Of a stretch of 64,000 nucleotides of DNA, positions 1 through 12,687 are shown one piece after another. The notes under the pieces were generated by a model. That model was not told the origin of the DNA, made no database searches, and saw only the letters and a list, made by a program, of their open reading frames with translations. Source of the stretch: Climacteris rufus (Eukaryota; Chordata; Aves; Passeriformes; Climacteridae); the NCBI GenBank assembly GCA_013398175.1, contig VZRZ01003105.1, positions 1,042,378 through 1,106,377 of the forward strand, read 5' to 3'. Numbering within the stretch: the stretch's first letter is position 1; the number at the start of each line of letters is the position of its first letter. The position numbers were made by a program, and so were the translations under genes.

Positions 1-3000
1 CTGGCTTTGTTTCTCTCCCCTTTCTCCCCCTCAAAACTCACCCTAGAACTTTCACATCTTTTTAACACAGAAGTATATTCAATTTTGACACGCTCACTGT
101 CATCACAAAGAAACTGGATTTCTCATTACTGCACTGAAATGACTTAAAACACTGAATAAACTAAGAAAAAAATCTTTAGCTTAAATACCAAAGCAGCACA
201 AAAGCAACCCCATTCCTTCTTCCTGCATTGGGCCATGTTCTGTGCTATCAAAAACCCCCAGAAACATCACAGACAACAACTCGTTCTACTGACATGAATA
301 AAAAATCAGTGACCTCATGGGGGAAAGTAGTTTTACCTCAAACATACACATGTAAAACTAATACTCAAAAAGTCACCCATACATTTAAATAAAATCACAA
401 TGCTTCCATGTAAAAACAGTAACTAAAACACCATCTACAACTGAGCTCAGATTTTTTTTTCAATGAACACACATTTGGAAGCTGTTCACACCACTTGATA
501 ATAGTGGTAATTAGCAGTGAAAGTCTACAAGTTCAGCCAATACAGCAAAGACAAATGGAATGCATTTCAGAAATTTTAGTAAATTACTCTGGCATGATTC
601 TCATTTTACAAACTCTGTAATGTTAAGATTGTTACAAAATGAAAAATAAAAACTGAAAACAAACTGTGAACTTCTTTAAAGCAAATTATATATTTTTTCT
701 TTTCTAGTATAATTTTCAAGACTTCACTATATCACTTCATGATATATATGAAAAAATGGATAAATTAACATTTTGAATATATTAAAGTTTTATGTATGCA
801 AACGCATTAAAAACAGAATGAGTTAAAACTCATACATTTACTTCGAGCTTTAATGAGCAGAACAGATATAATTTGTGGTGTTAAAGTTATTCAGGCACAA
901 TAAAAGCTAAAATCGTGTCCTTGCTGAACGGTGAAACGAGATTTGCACAGCCTATGTGTGTCTTGTTTCCCACAATCAAACTGTCACAGCATGAAAACAT
1001 TCTCCTGCATGGGGAGGTTTTGATACCCATTTCCCTGGTGAAAGTGTGCAAAAGGATCTGCAAGAGTTATTGACAATTCATACAGTATCCCATATTCCAT
1101 TAGATAGTACAAGCAGAGAACATATCTTAACTCTGAAGGGAGACGAAGCAACAATGTTTTAAATTACTATTGACTCCACTAAATTTCCTGATAATGTCAG
1201 AAGACTGTAGTCTGGCAGGTTCATAAGAGACTCAAGATGATACAGGAATCCAATTATGCCAAGTCTATTTAGTTGTCCTGTTTGCTAAGCCAAAGGTTAA
1301 CGAGAACTGCACTGAAAAAACGTCCTGTGGTATTACAAAGTATTTCTTATGCTGCATAACATGCAAATGAAAAAGTATTTTAATCAAGTCTTTCTTTAAC
1401 TCCTTAATTGCAATGGGGTACCTTACAAGACAGCAGATTAAAAACTCACGATGGAAAAAGTGATCTTAAAAATTTGCCACTGAACTCAAGAGATCATCAC
1501 TAATTACTAAAGTAATAATTAATGAATATTTCTAATTTGGAAAGAAAAAAATTGTTCAGATCACAGAAGCACAGACAGTCATTGCTAGCATCAAATCTTT
1601 ATAAATAGTAAGCTGTGGCCTCTAATTTTAGACAGAAATTAATTATATTTTTGTTGGCAACACATTCAAATCTGTTTACACAGCTGACAAGTTCCAGCTC
1701 CACCAGACTCGAGCAGTGAGCTTTGAGGACTCCTCTGCTTCAGAGCAGATGACTCAACATTCACCAATTTCATTAAAGATGAAAAGGGGAAAAATTCACC
1801 TGCAACAATGTCACTTGTAAAAACAGACTTATAGCAGATTCATGGGTTTTACATGTGAGGTGTCCTATTCAAAAGCAAAAGAGGGGAAAAAAATGTGAAA
1901 ACCTAACAGCTGTGGGAAAACAGATTAGAAGTGTTGAGTTTCCAATTCTTTTTTGGACTAATGTAAACTAATAAAATGTTAAAATGGATCCACATTTCAA
2001 AGACTGTAATTACCACATGACACCATGCTGTTATTTCAGACCTTACATCTCTTGGCTCAGATATGCTCTTGAATACATGGACAGAGATTTACCCACCATC
2101 CTCAAACTTAAACACTCTTTCTGCAAACACTACCACAGATATATTTTACAAGTATATTAGAAATTCAGACAGCTTTTTCTTTTTTTTTTTAATTGGCATA
2201 AATCCTTTACCCAGAGCAAAAAAAGGAGCAGTCATATTCAAACAGCAATTCTTCCTTTACAAGAAGAGAGTAGAAATAGGAAGGCAAGTCATGCATTGAA
2301 TCTAATTGCAATATGTAGAGAAAGCAAACCTCAGCTCCATTTTCACTGTGTAGAACACTCAGGTTCAACCCCTAGTCAAATACTTGATTTTTCTACATTT
2401 TTCTCAGGACACAAAATCTATATGCAACATAAATATGTAACTATTTCAGCTTTTTAGGCACTTTTTTAGTGGACTGGTTTGTTTTTTTCCTAAATAAATG
2501 CAGACCTCACTAGCTGGCATTAGGAACTAACCAATGCTACCAGAAGAAAATGATCTGAGCAAAACTGAACATAAAACACACTGTAGAGATATGCATGCAA
2601 GGAAGCAAGTCTAATACTTCATGGAATTCTGCAGGTAAGTCCCACAATTTCATCAATTTGTAGGCAATTCACAGTCAGTGGATTCTGTCACCAGTGGTGA
2701 CTCCTCACTGATTTCAGCAGGAACACGTCCTGCTCTGATGCCAGGCATGAACTTGGTGAGCTAATGTACTGTGTAAAATATCTAGATGTGCTCTCAGAGC
2801 ACACAGAAAAATCAGGACTTTTTTCCTAAAGTGCAAGCACTGCAATAAACTTCAACTTCCAAAATGCTGTGCAGCTTTGCTTCACTCTAGAACCTGTCTC
2901 CTACCTGTCTAAAACAAGCACTGATTCTGTTACACAGAAATAATTTCCATGGGCTTCAGTAACCCAAATCTTTAGTATTTGCATCAAGACAAAGCTCTGA

Positions 3001-3129
3001 AGTGTGTGCAGTGTTAATGTTAAGGTACTGCATATGAAACAGTAAATGCTGCTGAGTGATTCCAATCAAAAATCCAAGTAAAATCAGTTATTTGTAGGAA
3101 GAAATGAAAAGAGAACCAGAGGTGCTCAC
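1..3129 (-). other. FAF1: FAF1 intron, part (downstream of the UBL2 exon)
   Basis: AT-rich intron sequence starting with donor GTGAGC next to the exon and running out of the window. I saw no exon, repeat family or RNA gene. The 78-codon open frame at 2063-2299 has no recognisable similarity and includes a poly-T run read as Phe, so I treat it as chance. Confidence 0.85.
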
Positions 3130-3216
3130 CGAGTCGTCCGTGGCAGAAGAGGGCCAGCCTTCCCACACCTGGTGACGGACAGGAATACTGGTCAGGTCAT
3201 ACACATTCCTCTTTAC
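3130..3216 (-). CDS. FAF1: FAF1 exon: second half of UBL2
   Basis: An 87-nt exon of exactly 29 codons, phase 0 at both ends, reading VKRNVYDLTSIPVRHQVWEG followed by WPSSATDDS. It gives the helix end, the Pro-rich turn and the following strand of the second ubiquitin-like domain. Differences from the recalled human protein are Leu to Val in HQ(V)WEG and Thr to Ser in WP(S)SATDDS. The acceptor is TATTTCTTCTCCAG and the donor GTGAGC. The next coding exon, which would start with Met-Cys-Leu-Ala-Glu, was not seen between 1 and 3129. Being a multiple of three with phase 0 ends, the exon could be skipped without shifting the frame, although that would break UBL2. Confidence 0.96.
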
Positions 3217-4163
3217 CTGGAGAAGAAATAAAAAACAAATCAGAACTTGCCCTAACTAAAGCAATCAAACTGCATTGTTTTCATCAGAGCACTGATTTTT
3301 AAATTTTTTCTAGTTATTGTAAAACTGGTTCTTTCAACACTCTTAGATTCAGATCTGGTCAGCAGGTTTACACAGCCCAAAGCAATTGAACAAACCGTGT
3401 AAAGAAAAAAAGATTACATCTATAAATTACCATTCATAATGATTCATTATTACTTCGCCATTATGTGCAAAAAAACCCCCATAATACAAAGTTTCAAGTT
3501 AAAAAAAATTACAAGGTAATGAAAAAAAGTTAAGGGAAGCAGAAGGTAATAACAAAAATTCTGTTGCATGTTTTGCTAGTTAATGTATTCTTTTTCATCT
3601 GAAAATACTAGGTGAAAATCTAATACAGTAAGAAATACAACTAGTTTTGCCTAAGTTTCTTAAATGAGATTCATGAACCAAAATTAGTATATTAAACATG
3701 AAAAAAACTAATTACCAAGCACATTTTCAATTGAGACAATGCATTTCAAACATATTAACAAATCCAAAGTAACTAATTTTTACATCAAGCCTTTTCTTAT
3801 ACTATTAAAATATAAGTCATTATTGTTAATCATCTCACATGATGGTTAACAGCAGGAAGGGAGAAGGAAAAAGAAGAAAGTGTTGAAAATTTTGAATACA
3901 AGAAGAATACTGCAAAATACAGAAGTTACAAAACTCTTGCCATGAAAAATTAACATAGATAGAAAAGCAGGCAAGTTTTATCACAGGTTTTTTGATCACA
4001 AATTATTTAATCACAAAAAGATGTGGAAAAGATAATGGTATCTTAAATTCTGAATAATGTCTTACACCTGAATGTAAAGACTGCACCAACAATGTAAATA
4101 TTGCTCAACTGGACCATAGCTGTGAACAATAAGATGTTTTCAGCAACCCATCTTGACTTTTCA

Positions 4164-4296
4164 TAGAAATCACAGAATGGTTTGGGTTGACAAAGATCAT
4201 CTTAAAGATGATCCAGTTCCAAGCCCTGCCTTGGGCAGGGACTCCTGCCACTAGACCAGGTTGCTCAGAGCCCCATCCAGCCTGGGTTTTTTTTGG
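4164..4296 (-). mobile_element. CR1 LINE 3' end fragment, old
   Basis: About 130 bp matching the reverse complement of the CR1 3' untranslated end: an AGAAATCACAGAATGGTTTG start, then the ATCCAGTTCCAAGCCCTGCC block, the GGGCAGGGACTCCTGCCACT block and the AGACCAGGTTGCTCAGAGCC block. Similarity fades after 4296 in a T run. The element is in the same orientation as FAF1. It is a 5'-truncated copy with several substitutions, and small open frames over it on both strands are repeat-derived. Confidence 0.9.
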
Positions 4297-7200
4297 TTTG
4301 CCTTCCATAAAATTGCTACATGGGAATACAAGGTTGTCCCATATCTGCCCAGACAAATTTCAGCGACCTATATTACACTCAGAAAAACATTCTCAAAGAG
4401 ATAAAACTCAGGTTTGATACATTTTAATAATATTTTGCATGACCATTCCCTAGGCAAAACATCTGAGCAAGTCAGAAGTTCTGCATCCTTGTCTCAGCTC
4501 CAAGAGAGCTGCACAGTCCAAGACCAACAGACACAAGAACAAATTAAACCAAAAGATATCCAGGCAGATGGATAATGTCTGACTTAAAACAAATGACAAG
4601 ACTACTCCAAAAACTGTCCTTTGATGCCTTCTTTAGATTTTCATTTGTTCACTTGTCAACAGGAAATAAACAGCAATTAATTGTGTTCTAACTTCTGCTA
4701 TGAGAATTACTAAAAATTTCATGAACTGAAAAAATTATATTTATTATATTATAGCTGTCAGCAGAAAAAGATCTTTGGGCTAGCACCTTGCTTGCAGTCT
4801 AGTGCACTTACCCTGAGCTAACTTTTTCTGAACAGAAAAATAGTTTACAAAAATCAGAAAGCAAGCTGAGATTTGTCAAAATGATAAATGCTTAAATAAT
4901 CCATACAGATAAAGGTTTCATACTCCAGAAATGAATGAAAGACAATTCTAAACTACAATTCTTAGGAAGATAATGCAATAAAACAGGCTTTTTATATCAT
5001 TTCATCCTAGATGTTAATCAGTACTTGCCATAGCTTCAGCATTGAAGCACAGCTGAGGTTTGACTCCACAGTAAAGCAATAAGAACATATGGAATGTACA
5101 CATGTTCCCTCTAAAATGTGCCATTTATTTTTAGTACAGGATGTATGTGAAACATCTGGCAGTAGATATTAATCTAAAAATGTGTTTGCATAATGAAATA
5201 GCACCAAAACTCTTTCTCTGGATCCTGCATGGACCAAATGCTGCACGGACCCTTCCTTTTAAATTCTGCTCAACAATAAATGGATGAAGAATATGTGTGC
5301 AGTCATTAAGCAGTGAAATAATTCTTCAAATCAAAGATCATAAGGAGGGTGAGGGATGAGGCAGAGATTTCCACACATACTCTTCCTCACAAATGTTGAT
5401 TTGGGCAACATTTGATGAGTTTCAAAAGACTCTTCATGGCACAGCCACGAGTTTGCCAACAGACCCCCACAACTGAGAAAATCCAGGATATACTGAGATC
5501 CAACACAAAGTACAGTGCTCTCACTGTATTTTCAGATCTTCCATTCAATTACTTTTGCTCATTCTCATTACTTTCAGCAGTAGCAATTATTTCATACTAA
5601 TAAAGTGCCCTTAGTAAAAACCATGAAGAACCATTTCACATTTCTGGATAGAATTAATATATAGACTATGCAGATAATAATTCCAATACCATCAGTTTAA
5701 AGCTTTATGAATATAAATATTCTGAATGAATGTGTGGAAAAGAAGAGCTTTAACTTATCCTCCAAGAGTAAGATACATACTTCCAACTCTTGATTCTGTA
5801 TCACACTAAGGATGAAAATTTGACCATGTGGGTTCCTTATCTGGACATTTCACATATTTAGCTTGGATTTTCAGCTCAGCTTTGCATTCACTGCATGTTT
5901 TAGGATCATTAAGCTATCTCTCAATTGTTTTTCTAGAACTGGTAAATTACATGTACACATGATAACGTTTATGTTAATATTTGTTTTGTTCAGTTTTTGC
6001 AGGGAGACTGACCTGGCAACTATGCTTCAATTAAAAAAAAATTACGACTATGTTTTAACTAAAAAAATTAAAACAAGAACATTGGGTTTTTAAGACACAG
6101 AATACTGAAGCATCTATTAGCAATTCAAGTGGACTTCATTTTAGTGCTTCCTCATAGTATCCTTGATAGCTTTGTAAAGAAATTTTGCCCTGTACTGATC
6201 CCACGACAGCCCAAAATGTAACAATCCTGATCTGTGTGTGATCACGAGAATATGGTTCTTGCTGGTTTAGTATTCTTGCATTAAAAACCAGGATAAACTG
6301 TCCCTATGACATATTTATTTTCCAGTTACACACCAGAATGTCTTATTAATATTATTTTCACAATATAAAATTCTAAAGTGCACTATTTTTAAATAACAAG
6401 TGAAACTTATTTACAGAAACATGGGATCAATAGGACTACATAATATTGTTTTCAAAAAGCCTTCAGAAGTAAAAATAAATAACTCGGAAGTCACATTCCT
6501 CAAATTCCCTTTTAATTCCAAAGTACAACAGAAAGGCATTATGAAAAAAACAGTATTTCCCTTCTTTCATTAACTCATCTGTAACTGCACTGAATTCAAT
6601 AACATTCCTCTGCTATTCTAAGCTTGAAAGGCATGCTCGGGGTAAAGTGTTATGTTGGTATAAAGCACAATGCCAGACTGATGTGCTGGACAAAAGTGAT
6701 CAAAGTTGAAGTAATTTTAGCCAACGCACAAGTATTCTGCTGCATTATTCTACCAGAATGACATCTGTTGAGCAACTCGTCGCAGAATAAACCAGTTGTT
6801 ACAGGCAGGCCTGGCTGGGTAAGGGACCATGTAAGACTGATTAGAGTAATGTTTGATTAAACAAACTGCTTGAGTTAAGATCATAACTGGATTTGGAATT
6901 CATGCCAAAGCAGTCTTCTTTCAAACAACAAGCCACAATCAATTATTTAAGATAAAATAAGCTTGCTTTTAAATAACATTTTAATTTTTGGTTTGTTTGA
7001 TAATTAGAACACTATTACAAAAGCAGACTGTAAAATATTTTGAAGATCAGAATACTTACTAATTGTGTACAGAAAAACCCTTTTCTTCATTAACTGACAA
7101 TTTCAGCTTAAAATTAAAAACTCCTTGAGGAGGAAAAAGTTATAAAGATTTGTATAAAGCAGAACTGTGAACTGCTCCTTCACCAGGCCAATAAAAAGAC

Positions 7201-10200
7201 ATACTCTTCATGCAACTGAAAAAAGCTAGCATAGCAAGTGGGCAAAGTCTGTGTTAAGGATTTTACTTCAAAATTCACTTGGCATTGATAGGAAGACTGA
7301 AATCTACATTGTGTAAAGCAAACTCTAAATTGCAGTGCCATCCACTGAGCTACATTTATTGGCAAACTTTTTGGTCCCCCACTTTTGATCAGTTTGAAAT
7401 ACGAATTGGTGGCATTGTCTTTGTGCAGCCCAGAATTTCTTTTCATAATGTTCAGATGCCATGGTGACTGGCACATTACTATGGCAGCCACCCTTCAGAT
7501 TATCATCTCCAGAATATATGAGATCATTTAAAAACAAATTAAAGGCACATCTATTTGGTTTCACAACCCAGCTGTAAACAGTATCAATACAGCCATTTAA
7601 CAAAACAAAAAAACTCAAAAAACCCGCATATTTCAGATGCAGTTTTACTTGGAAAATTATGTGTAATTCCTGCAGAATGCCCTGCCTTGCAGCTATACAT
7701 TGATGCTGAAAAACCATGTGAAGTTTTACCTTTAGCTCATTTTCACTGGTGTTAGAAAGGATTTAAAATACTAAAGAACTTCTAATATTTTAAGAAAACC
7801 CACATGTCAAAGTAGCCAACACACTCAGAAAACTTCCCAGATACAAGCAGAGTGTTACGTTCCTATCTTTCACTGGTTCCTTTAAGGAAGTATGTTGCTT
7901 TAAAAGTAAGGTTAAACACAAAAGATACACTTTGTTTGTAGATATGAAGTTAAGCCAACATTCAAAGTCCTTCCACAGGCATTCTAGTAAGGATAAAACG
8001 AAGTAAAATGTATCACAGGGCAAAAAGTCTGTACCAGGTAAATGTGGTGACAACGACCTTCTGGAGATTTCAATTAGCAGGGAATAAGTAGGTATTTTCT
8101 TATCTCTGAACTAGAAAAATCTGAAACATAGTGTAAAAAAAAAATCTAACACTTACTAAATGTTTAAAAAAATTAAATTTATGCTGAATCATCAAAGAAC
8201 TGTCATGCCTGAATCTGTATCTTTGAATCACAACAAATCACAACAAAGTTTAACAGTAGTTTCCCTCAGGCTGTTTTCCACTTATGCAGGTACAAAGTTA
8301 ATTGAAATAATGTACATAATGAACTTTTGTTAGTCTTATTATTAAATATAATTTATGCAAAGCTGTAAATTGGCTGAGATGCTAAAGACTGTTCCAGGCA
8401 CATAGGCAGCATGAAAGACAGTGCAAAAATGAGTGCATGAAAGGCAGACAAAAGGAGCAATAAAGTCAGAGGACTGTGAGGAATGTGGAATGTGAGTTGG
8501 GGGATGCAGGGAAATGAGATCAGATGCAGACAGTCCAAGGTTGCATGGAGCACTGATGGTACAGTGAAAATCTTGACTTTGACATTGTAACAGAGAAGCA
8601 GCCAAGACAAGTAAATAAAATTTTGAGGGGACAGGAACAATATGGATGAGGCAGTGCCAGGAAGAACTGCAAAGTAAGCAGGAGCATTTTGGTGAAGAAA
8701 GATGGCAAGAAAGGAGGCCAACCCAGCTAAAGTGATAGGCTTCAAGATTACAGAGCAAAGCCTTCAACATCTCTGCCAGGCAAAATTCCAACAGATAGCA
8801 GAGAGCACTGGGAATCTGGCAGGAATACATGGGAAGCACGGGCAGAATGAACCAAGTTTCTAAGCACAGAGAAGCATCAAAGGTGATAAAACGGTGAATT
8901 TGAAAGGACAGTGATGCTATCAATAGCCATGAACAAAAAGATTGGTTAGATAAAAGGGTGATTTCACTACAGACTAACAAGAACTATTAAAAATATAGAA
9001 ATGCAAAACTAGAGAGAAAGAATTTCTGAATCAGCACCTCTGCCACAACCTGTTGCAATTGATTTGGCCCATAGTAAAAGAAAAACACAGGACACAAAAT
9101 GAAGAAGATAGGAGGAAAAATGACAAATCAAAAGAAGCAATCCATATTTAAAATGTTCTCATGGCAGAGAAAAAGTATTTTGCATTTTATGAGGAAAAGG
9201 ATATCATAAGAATGAGGAGAAACTGAATTTCTTAACTTTTAAAGTGAGATGTACAGTATATATTCATGTAGTAATGTAGTGCATTGTACGAGCCACCACT
9301 AACATTAACACCCAAACCAGAACTCTCACGTTACTTTACCCAAGACTCATTTAAAGGAAAGTTTCTAAGTCTGCTCCACACACAATTTTGCTTGTGTTCT
9401 TGTATTTCCAACACATAATATGAAAAACTATATTAAAACATAAAAAACAAAGGTTATTTAAATCATCACGTTTTAATTTTAGTATTACTTTAGAAATAAT
9501 AATGCAATTCTAAAGACATCAATTGATAACCTGCTTCTACTTCTAGAAGCTGACTGAAGTTTAATTTACAGAATGCTTCCAATTAATAAATTAAGATGTC
9601 AGAATTGGGCTATTTTTAAATAACAGCATCTGCTTCTCATGAATTTTATACCACTGAAACCCTCTAAGGAAGACTCACTATGCTATTTACATTTACACAT
9701 ACTGAATTTACTCTACTGTAATCTAAAGGAAAAAAATACACTTTCAATGTAAATATTTAAAATCTATACTGAATGCAAAAGAAAACTTCACCTGCCCAAG
9801 CCTATCAGCCAAAAGTCAGGTGTGATTCAGCACTTTCGTAAAATGCACAGGAACTCAACTGTGTGTGTGTTTTAGTACAATACAGTTTTAATTAATTTTT
9901 TTATTTCATCTCTCCTCCTTTAAATTATTATTTTTTCTTTTAATATCTCTGAAAATATTCAGGTCTGCACTTATTAAGTTTTCCCCTTCAGTAGGCTAAA
10001 GCTTTGAAACCTTTTTTCTTGTTGAATGCAGAATAAAAATGCGTTAAATTCAAACATAATTGATTTTAATTTAATGTCACAAATAAATTACTTGATTATT
10101 CTATTATGACAAGTAAAACTGAAACAAATAAAAGGACCAAAACGTGCATACCTCCTGAAAGTAGTATTCTCTTCCCTCTCATTAGGACTGTTTCATTTTC

Positions 10201-12422
10201 AAATTAAAAACAATATGCAATTTCAAGCCTTCCCAAAGGGCCCTGAGAGAACCTGAATGTTCATTGTACGTCAGCCACATACAAAGCAGAATTCATCAGC
10301 GAATTACAACACAAACACACACAAAAATCAAGAGAAAATTTTATGCTGAGTTTTTGTGCATTGTTTTCCTACCATTAAACACATTTTATGTACAAAAATG
10401 CATCTGACTTTCAAGTGTATGGAGCAGTGTTTGAATCCAAATAAACTCAGTTTCCACTACTGCTAAAGATAGGTTGCACTGCACTCTAGCACTCAGTAAG
10501 CACTGTGCCAATACCTTCATCAAAAAGCTGGGTGAAATCGTTCAAATTAACTTACATCTGGAAAATAATGTGTAATTTTTGGTGACAGTTTGCTGGTAGG
10601 AATTCAAACCCAAAAGATTAATTCATATTAAACACTGAGCAAAACCCAGCAAATATATTTTCTGATGTTTCCAATTCTTTCATTTCAGTATCTACAAGAG
10701 AGATTGAAGTACATTAATTCTGCCTCTCAAAGTTGGAAAGGTGGAGTAAGAACTTCACGTATGTAGGGATTCAATGAATATTTTAATGTAAGCACTATGT
10801 TCAGTTTGAGAGATGAGGCAAGGAGAAACAGGTAACTACTCTGACAGATTAAGTGGCTGGATAAGTAAATGCAAAGTTAATTTATTACTTTGCTTTTATT
10901 TACTTTAAAAAGGTGGAAGGAGGAAAACTTTCAGGAGAAAGAATCTATAAACAGTAACCTCAACAGAGAGATAATTCACCAAAGCACTTCAGTAAAAAAC
11001 ATTTCATATAGGAAAATAAGATACTAAACACAAGGAACCAGCATCACCTCCAGAAGGCATAGGGATTCTTTACTCCCCAACTAAGCACTCATAACCTCAT
11101 TCCCCCAGATTTGCATCCATCATGAGTCATCAAACAAAATTTAAAAAAAAAAATTAAAAAAAACCCCCAACATTAATTCCACTTTATTTATATAAATTCA
11201 TTATGATTACAGTCTGTCCACATTACTTATGTGAAATACTACCGGCAAACTTTAAATGTCTTAAATTCAGAAAATTGTTTTTTCCTAAGTTAGTTGGCTG
11301 TGTTCTGTCCTCTTTTCTACAGCTGAGAAACACCTTCCACAAACCACATGCTCACTTTACAGCCTCATTGAGCAACAATATTTCTGAGCTGTAACACTTA
11401 CTCAAATAATTTAGAATTTTTTCTCAATTAGGAGTTGTTATCAGAAGCTCATCCAGTTTGGGAATCACCAGGTTATTTAAAAATTCATTAACTATAATGA
11501 CTGATTTTAAGATTCATTATATTTTGTAAATGGTTGCAAAGAAGTATTTGGCAGTTTCCTTTCAGCAATAGAAATACCATTGTGAAACAACATTTCCAAG
11601 CTCAACTTCCTGTCCAGAAAAGGTTTGAGAATCAATGTGAGCTCTCATCAAGCTACCAGATACTACTTTTTGCCACTGCCTTGGATCAGCCTTTTCATGG
11701 GCTGTAGCATGTGGCAAATGTTAAGTATATTCACTATATTATACTATTCACTGTATTAAAATTCTATATACAACAGTCTGGATGGCTTTAAAATGTTGGT
11801 TTAGTTCTCAACACTTCCATTTTCTCACAGCATACATGCATATTTTAACACTGTAAAATAAAGAAACCTCTTTGCTGATCTCCATCTTTACATCCCTAAG
11901 ATCAGCCATCCTTCTAGAACAGCATTATTGCTAAATGCAAGTTACAATCTTCTGAACTTGATGCTGAACTTACTGGTTGCTGCTATATGGCCTGCACTGT
12001 GCAAAGGTTCAGCTCACATAATTATTATTATTCATTGCTTGTAGTGCCTAGGAGACCTAATTGTGATAATCCCCTCTGAACTTTAAACTGCATGACCCTT
12101 TGAATTTTTTAATAGAAGGTTAAAAGAAGAAACAAATTCCTATAGAAGGAGAAGGGAAAACACATTCTTAAGAAATTGAGGCAAGAGACATGAGTACTTA
12201 AAAAAAAATCATTTTAGCAGCACACAAGCATGAAGTTGAAATGGGGTATGAAAGAATTAAGAGTGCGAGCTAGCTGTGACATTAGAGATTGAAAGGAAGA
12301 TGTGATTGGGGTTAAAAGAGATCAAACAACAAAGACTTACTGCCAAAACAATTTCACAAATTTATTTGAAAACGCCTTAAAGACTTCTACTAACAAAATA
12401 AAACCACTGAAAATGCTTGAAG

Positions 12423-12448
12423 TTTGCTTGTTTGCTTGTTTGATTGTT
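12423..12448. repeat. Tetranucleotide microsatellite (TTTG/CTTG)
   Basis: About six imperfect units of TTTG or CTTG. Too short to be more than a simple repeat. Confidence 0.7.
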
Positions 12449-12630
12449 CTACATGCAGTGCACTGACACAGAAAAGATACATTTTGAAGTCCTAGCTTGT
12501 TTTTCCATTCAGTAGGAATGGCCATTTGAGAAAATATACTTATTAGTTACCTAAATGACACAGCACTGCCCTGTGGAAACTTTTAAGTGACCTCTATGCA
12601 CATGATGAAATACAACAGGCAACTGCTCCT

Positions 12631-12687
12631 CATCTATCACCACATGAGGTAACTACTACATCTATCACCATCAAGAGGTAACTACTC
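12631..12687. repeat. Tandem duplication, 28-bp period
   Basis: CATCTATCACCA, a few differing bases, then GAGGTAACTACT appears twice head to tail (12631-12658 and 12659-12686), with differences mainly in the spacer between the shared blocks. It is a small local duplication within the giant intron. Confidence 0.8.

Noticed and set aside
1..3129. Search for the following FAF1 exon (Met-Cys-Leu-Ala-Glu start)
   Set aside because: No match on the minus strand; it is presumably before base 1.
4105..4417. Open frames of 83 and 76 codons on opposite strands
   Set aside because: They overlap a CR1 3' end fragment and flanking sequence; no independent coding evidence.
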